Assembly: GCA_020444765.1 (NCBI GenBank)
Contig: JAGRHW010000187.1
Coordinates: 1-6,918, forward strand
Direction: 5' to 3'
Length of the DNA stretch: 6,918 nucleotides
Source: Gammaproteobacteria bacterium
GTDB taxonomy: Bacteria > Pseudomonadota > Gammaproteobacteria > Granulosicoccales > Granulosicoccaceae
Below are positions 4,618-6,918 of this stretch, in pieces. The notes beneath the pieces were generated by a model. It was not told where the DNA came from. It saw only the letters and a list, made by a program, of their open reading frames with translations, and made no database searches. Position numbers and translations under genes: made by a program. Position 1 is the first letter of the stretch; each line of letters starts with the position of its first letter.

Positions 4618-6834
4618 ATGGCAGAACAACTGAAAAAGGGCTCGAAACTCCTCTGGTACCGCATCGAATCGGTACTCGGCCGTGGTGGTTTCGGGATTAC
4701 CTATCTTGCCACCGACACCAACCTGCAGACCAAGGTCGCGATCAAGGAATACCTGCCCGCCGATATCGCCGAACGCAAGCTGGACAGCTATGTCATTCCC
4801 AAAACCGGCACCGATGGCGAACTCTATCGCTGGGGCCTGACCCGCTTTATCGAGGAAGCGCGCACACTCGCCAAGTTCAAGAACAATATCAATATCGTTC
4901 GCGTGCACAGCGTCTTCGAGGAAAACAACACCGCCTACATGGTGATGGAATACGAACAGGGCAACGACCTCGAACTGATGCTCCGCACGCCGCAGTACCA
5001 GTCCGAAAAACGCCTGACCGAAATCTTCGACGCCATCATGAGCGGCCTCGAACAGGTTCACGCTCATAACATCATCCACCGCGATATCAAGCCGTCGAAC
5101 ATCTACATCCGCGAGGACGGCAGTCCGGTTCTGCTGGATTTCGGCTCGGCCCGCCAGCACATCGCCGGAAAAAGCCAGAACATGACCCGCATCATGACCA
5201 AAGGCTACGCGCCCTATGAGCAAATGGACGAGAACGGCGGAGATCAGGGTCCCTGGACAGATATCTACGCGATCGGCGCCTCCTTGTATTACGCCATTGC
5301 CCGCAAGGTGCCTGCCGACTCTTTCAGCCGTTTTACCCGGGTTATTCAGAAACAGCCGGACCCGCTGATTCCGGCCCGCGACCTGCCCAATGCGGCGGAA
5401 TACTCGGCACGCTTTCTCAATGCCATCGATCAGGCCCTGAAATTCGACGCAGCCGACCGGCCGCAGTCGATCGCCGAATTCCGCGCCCTGTTGTTACCCG
5501 ACAAAACCGGCGCGCCGGAGGCCACCGTCATCGCCACGCCGGACGCCGAAGCGCCTACTGTTTTGGCCAGTGCCGCCCAGCCTCTGTATTCACCGGCCTC
5601 GGAACCGGCTGATAAAACCCGCTACAGTGGAGTTGACCAGGCTACACCGGCGCCGATTCAGGCGAGCAGCAAACCGACAAGCAGTGTCCCGGGCCATACC
5701 GGCTCGGGCGGACTTGGCAAAGGCCTGATTGCCGGAATCGCGGCAGCGGTTCTGGTGCTGCTGGCTGGCGGGCTGTTTTTACTGAACAGCGGCGGTTCGC
5801 AAACCGACGCCGAACCGGCGAGAGCCATGACACCGGTCGCCACTGCCGGGTCGCCCTTCGGCACCGAAACACAAGGGGCCGAACCCGCGCAGGCCGACCC
5901 GCGTGATGCCGGCGCACCTCCCGCGACCGACCAGACCAGACGCCAGGCGGAACTGGAAAAGGTCGAAGACGAGCGTCAGCAGGCGGAGCAGCAACGGTTT
6001 GCTCAACAGCAAAAAGAACAAGAGCAGGTCGAGCGCAAACAACGTGAAGAACAGCGGCTCGCCGAACTCAAACGCATCGAGCAGCAGGAACAACAACGCC
6101 TCGCTCAACTGCAAAAAGAAGAAGAGGAAGCCGAACGCAAGCAGCTTGAAGAACAACGCCTCGCCGAGCTGAAACGTCTCGAACAGGAAGAACAGCAACG
6201 GCTGACCCAGTTGCAAAAGGAAGAAGCGGAAGCCGAGACCAAACGGCTCGAAGAACAACGGCTCGCCGAGCTAAAACGCATCGAACAGGAAGAGAAGCAA
6301 CGTCTTACCCAGTTGCAAAAAGAAGAGGAAGAAGCCGCACGCAAAGCGGAAGCTGCTCGCCTCGAGGAACAGCAACGGCTCGCCGCTGAACGAAAACAGG
6401 CGGAAGAAAAACAACGCCTGGCGCTGCTCGAAAAGCAGAAAGCGGCTGCCAAAAAAACCAACCCTGTCAGCAGCGCCATGCTGCAGGAACGCAAGCTCCA
6501 GGATCAGGAATCGGATATCCAGTCAGTCAGCCGCCTGTTTAATGACCTGAAGGTCTCTCTAAGCAACTGCGATACTCAGACGCTGTCCCGTCACAGCAAG
6601 GCCAGAAAAACCAGCCTCGCGCTGGTGCAAAGCCTGTGCAAGGAATACAGCAAAATGGATCTGAGCATCAGCAATTTTCAAAGCAATCCCAAACGTGGCG
6701 TGGCCTCCGCCAACATCAAGATCCGCCGTCTGACCAGCAACTCCGGAGACACGGTCCTGCCCAGTAAAAGCTGGGACACCCTGCCCGTCAAAACCGTCAA
6801 GGCCGATGGGTACTGGGATTTTGTCGAGTGGTAG
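4618..6834 (+). CDS. Transmembrane serine/threonine protein kinase with long helical stalk and C-terminal periplasmic domain
   Basis: This encodes 738 aa. The kinase domain (about 13-292) looks catalytically complete: glycine loop GRGGFG (21-26), ATP-binding Lys43 in VAIKEYLP, helix-C Glu80, catalytic loop HRDIKPSN (154-161) with Asp156, metal-binding DFG (174-176), GYAPYEQ (196-202) in place of the usual APE, Asp215 and Arg281. The GGFGITYLA and GYAPYEQ signatures mark a bacterial subfamily. A Pro/Ala/Thr/Ser-rich linker (about 295-365) follows. One hydrophobic helix (about 369-390) is preceded by Lys368, which places the kinase in the cytoplasm. A low-complexity segment (391-440) leads to a Glu/Gln/Lys/Arg/Leu-rich helix (about 441-612) with 34-residue repeats. 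A folded C-terminal domain (about 613-738) has Cys651 and Cys674 and ends in KADGYWDFVEW. No PASTA or FHA domain is seen. The ATG fits the family start; AAGG stands unusually close to it. Stress or envelope sensing is inference. Confidence 0.93.
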   Translation: MAEQLKKGSKLLWYRIESVLGRGGFGITYLATDTNLQTKVAIKEYLPADIAERKLDSYVIPKTGTDGELYRWGLTRFIEEARTLAKFKNNINIVRVHSVFEENNTAYMVMEYEQGNDLELMLRTPQYQSEKRLTEIFDAIMSGLEQVHAHNIIHRDIKPSNIYIREDGSPVLLDFGSARQHIAGKSQNMTRIMTKGYAPYEQMDENGGDQGPWTDIYAIGASLYYAIARKVPADSFSRFTRVIQKQPDPLIPARDLPNAAEYSARFLNAIDQALKFDAADRPQSIAEFRALLLPDKTGAPEATVIATPDAEAPTVLASAAQPLYSPASEPADKTRYSGVDQATPAPIQASSKPTSSVPGHTGSGGLGKGLIAGIAAAVLVLLAGGLFLLNSGGSQTDAEPARAMTPVATAGSPFGTETQGAEPAQADPRDAGAPPATDQTRRQAELEKVEDERQQAEQQRFAQQQKEQEQVERKQREEQRLAELKRIEQQEQQRLAQLQKEEEEAERKQLEEQRLAELKRLEQEEQQRLTQLQKEEAEAETKRLEEQRLAELKRIEQEEKQRLTQLQKEEEEAARKAEAARLEEQQRLAAERKQAEEKQRLALLEKQKAAAKKTNPVSSAMLQERKLQDQESDIQSVSRLFNDLKVSLSNCDTQTLSRHSKARKTSLALVQSLCKEYSKMDLSISNFQSNPKRGVASANIKIRRLTSNSGDTVLPSKSWDTLPVKTVKADGYWDFVEW
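6046..6351 (+). repeat. Three tandem 102-bp (34-residue) coding repeats in the kinase stalk
   Basis: Repeats start at 6046, 6148 and 6250 (residues 477, 511 and 545), each opening with EEQRLAEL and continuing with KR-IEQ-EQQRL-QLQKEE. Repeats 1 and 2 match at 28 of 34 residues, and 2 and 3 at about 27 of 34. A fourth, degenerate copy (EEQQRLAA) begins near residue 583. Many codons differ synonymously between copies, so this is an old, protein-level repeat, not a recent DNA duplication. The absence of proline and the alternating acidic and basic residues fit a long charged helix or coiled coil, as in TolA. Confidence 0.85.
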
Positions 6835-6918
6835 TGCGGCCTTACGACCAATCAGCCTGGACCGGAACACCCCGATCCCTTTATAGCGCTTCTCCTTAAT
6901 CCTATTGACCTATTGGCA

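Noticed and set aside
5779..6258. A minus-strand frame rich in Phe and Leu that looks like a membrane protein.
   Set aside because: The hydrophobic look comes from reading the complement of Glu/Lys/Gln codons in the kinase stalk (GAA/AAG become TTC/CTT).
6835..6918. The end of the window after the kinase stop codon, checked for a terminator or next gene.
   Set aside because: No hairpin with a T-run and no start codon with a ribosome binding site could be identified in these 84 bases.

Overview
The window looks like a piece of a proteobacterial chromosome, most probably gammaproteobacterial. The GC content is moderate and genes are tightly packed on both strands. The closest recognisable relatives of the gene products, from memory of the families, are E. 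coli PaaY, YbdK, PanE and Can. The kinase is of the 'GGFGITY' type common in environmental Gram-negative bacteria. I could not search any database, so the taxonomic call is inference.

Layout from left to right: (1) the N-terminal two thirds of a PaaY-like gamma-class carbonic anhydrase family protein on the minus strand, cut by the window edge. (2) A gap of about 400 bases without a convincing gene. It holds a probable promoter for the paaY-like gene, a weak hairpin plus T-run that may end the next operon, and a 15-bp imperfect inverted repeat whose inner edge contains the stop codon of the next gene. (3) A minus-strand two-gene operon, ybdK-like carboxylate-amine ligase followed by a DUF2889 protein, joined by a TGATG stop/start overlap and preceded by a good -10 box. 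(4) panE (ketopantoate reductase) on the plus strand, divergent from the ligase. (5) can (type II beta-carbonic anhydrase) on the minus strand, convergent with panE. (6) A 273-bp AT-rich divergent promoter region. (7) A 738-residue transmembrane serine/threonine kinase on the plus strand. After its stop codon only 84 bases remain, with no recognisable gene or terminator.

Most of the genes are housekeeping or metabolic: pantothenate/CoA synthesis (panE), bicarbonate supply (can), and a poorly understood glutamate-cysteine-ligase-like enzyme. They do not form one pathway. The most interesting item is the kinase. It has a complete cytoplasmic catalytic domain, one transmembrane helix, about 170 residues of charged helix with three 34-residue repeats, and an unassigned C-terminal domain of about 120 residues predicted to lie in the periplasm. 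This looks like an envelope-spanning sensor kinase. The second point of interest is the translationally coupled ligase-DUF2889 pair, because DUF2889 has no known function.
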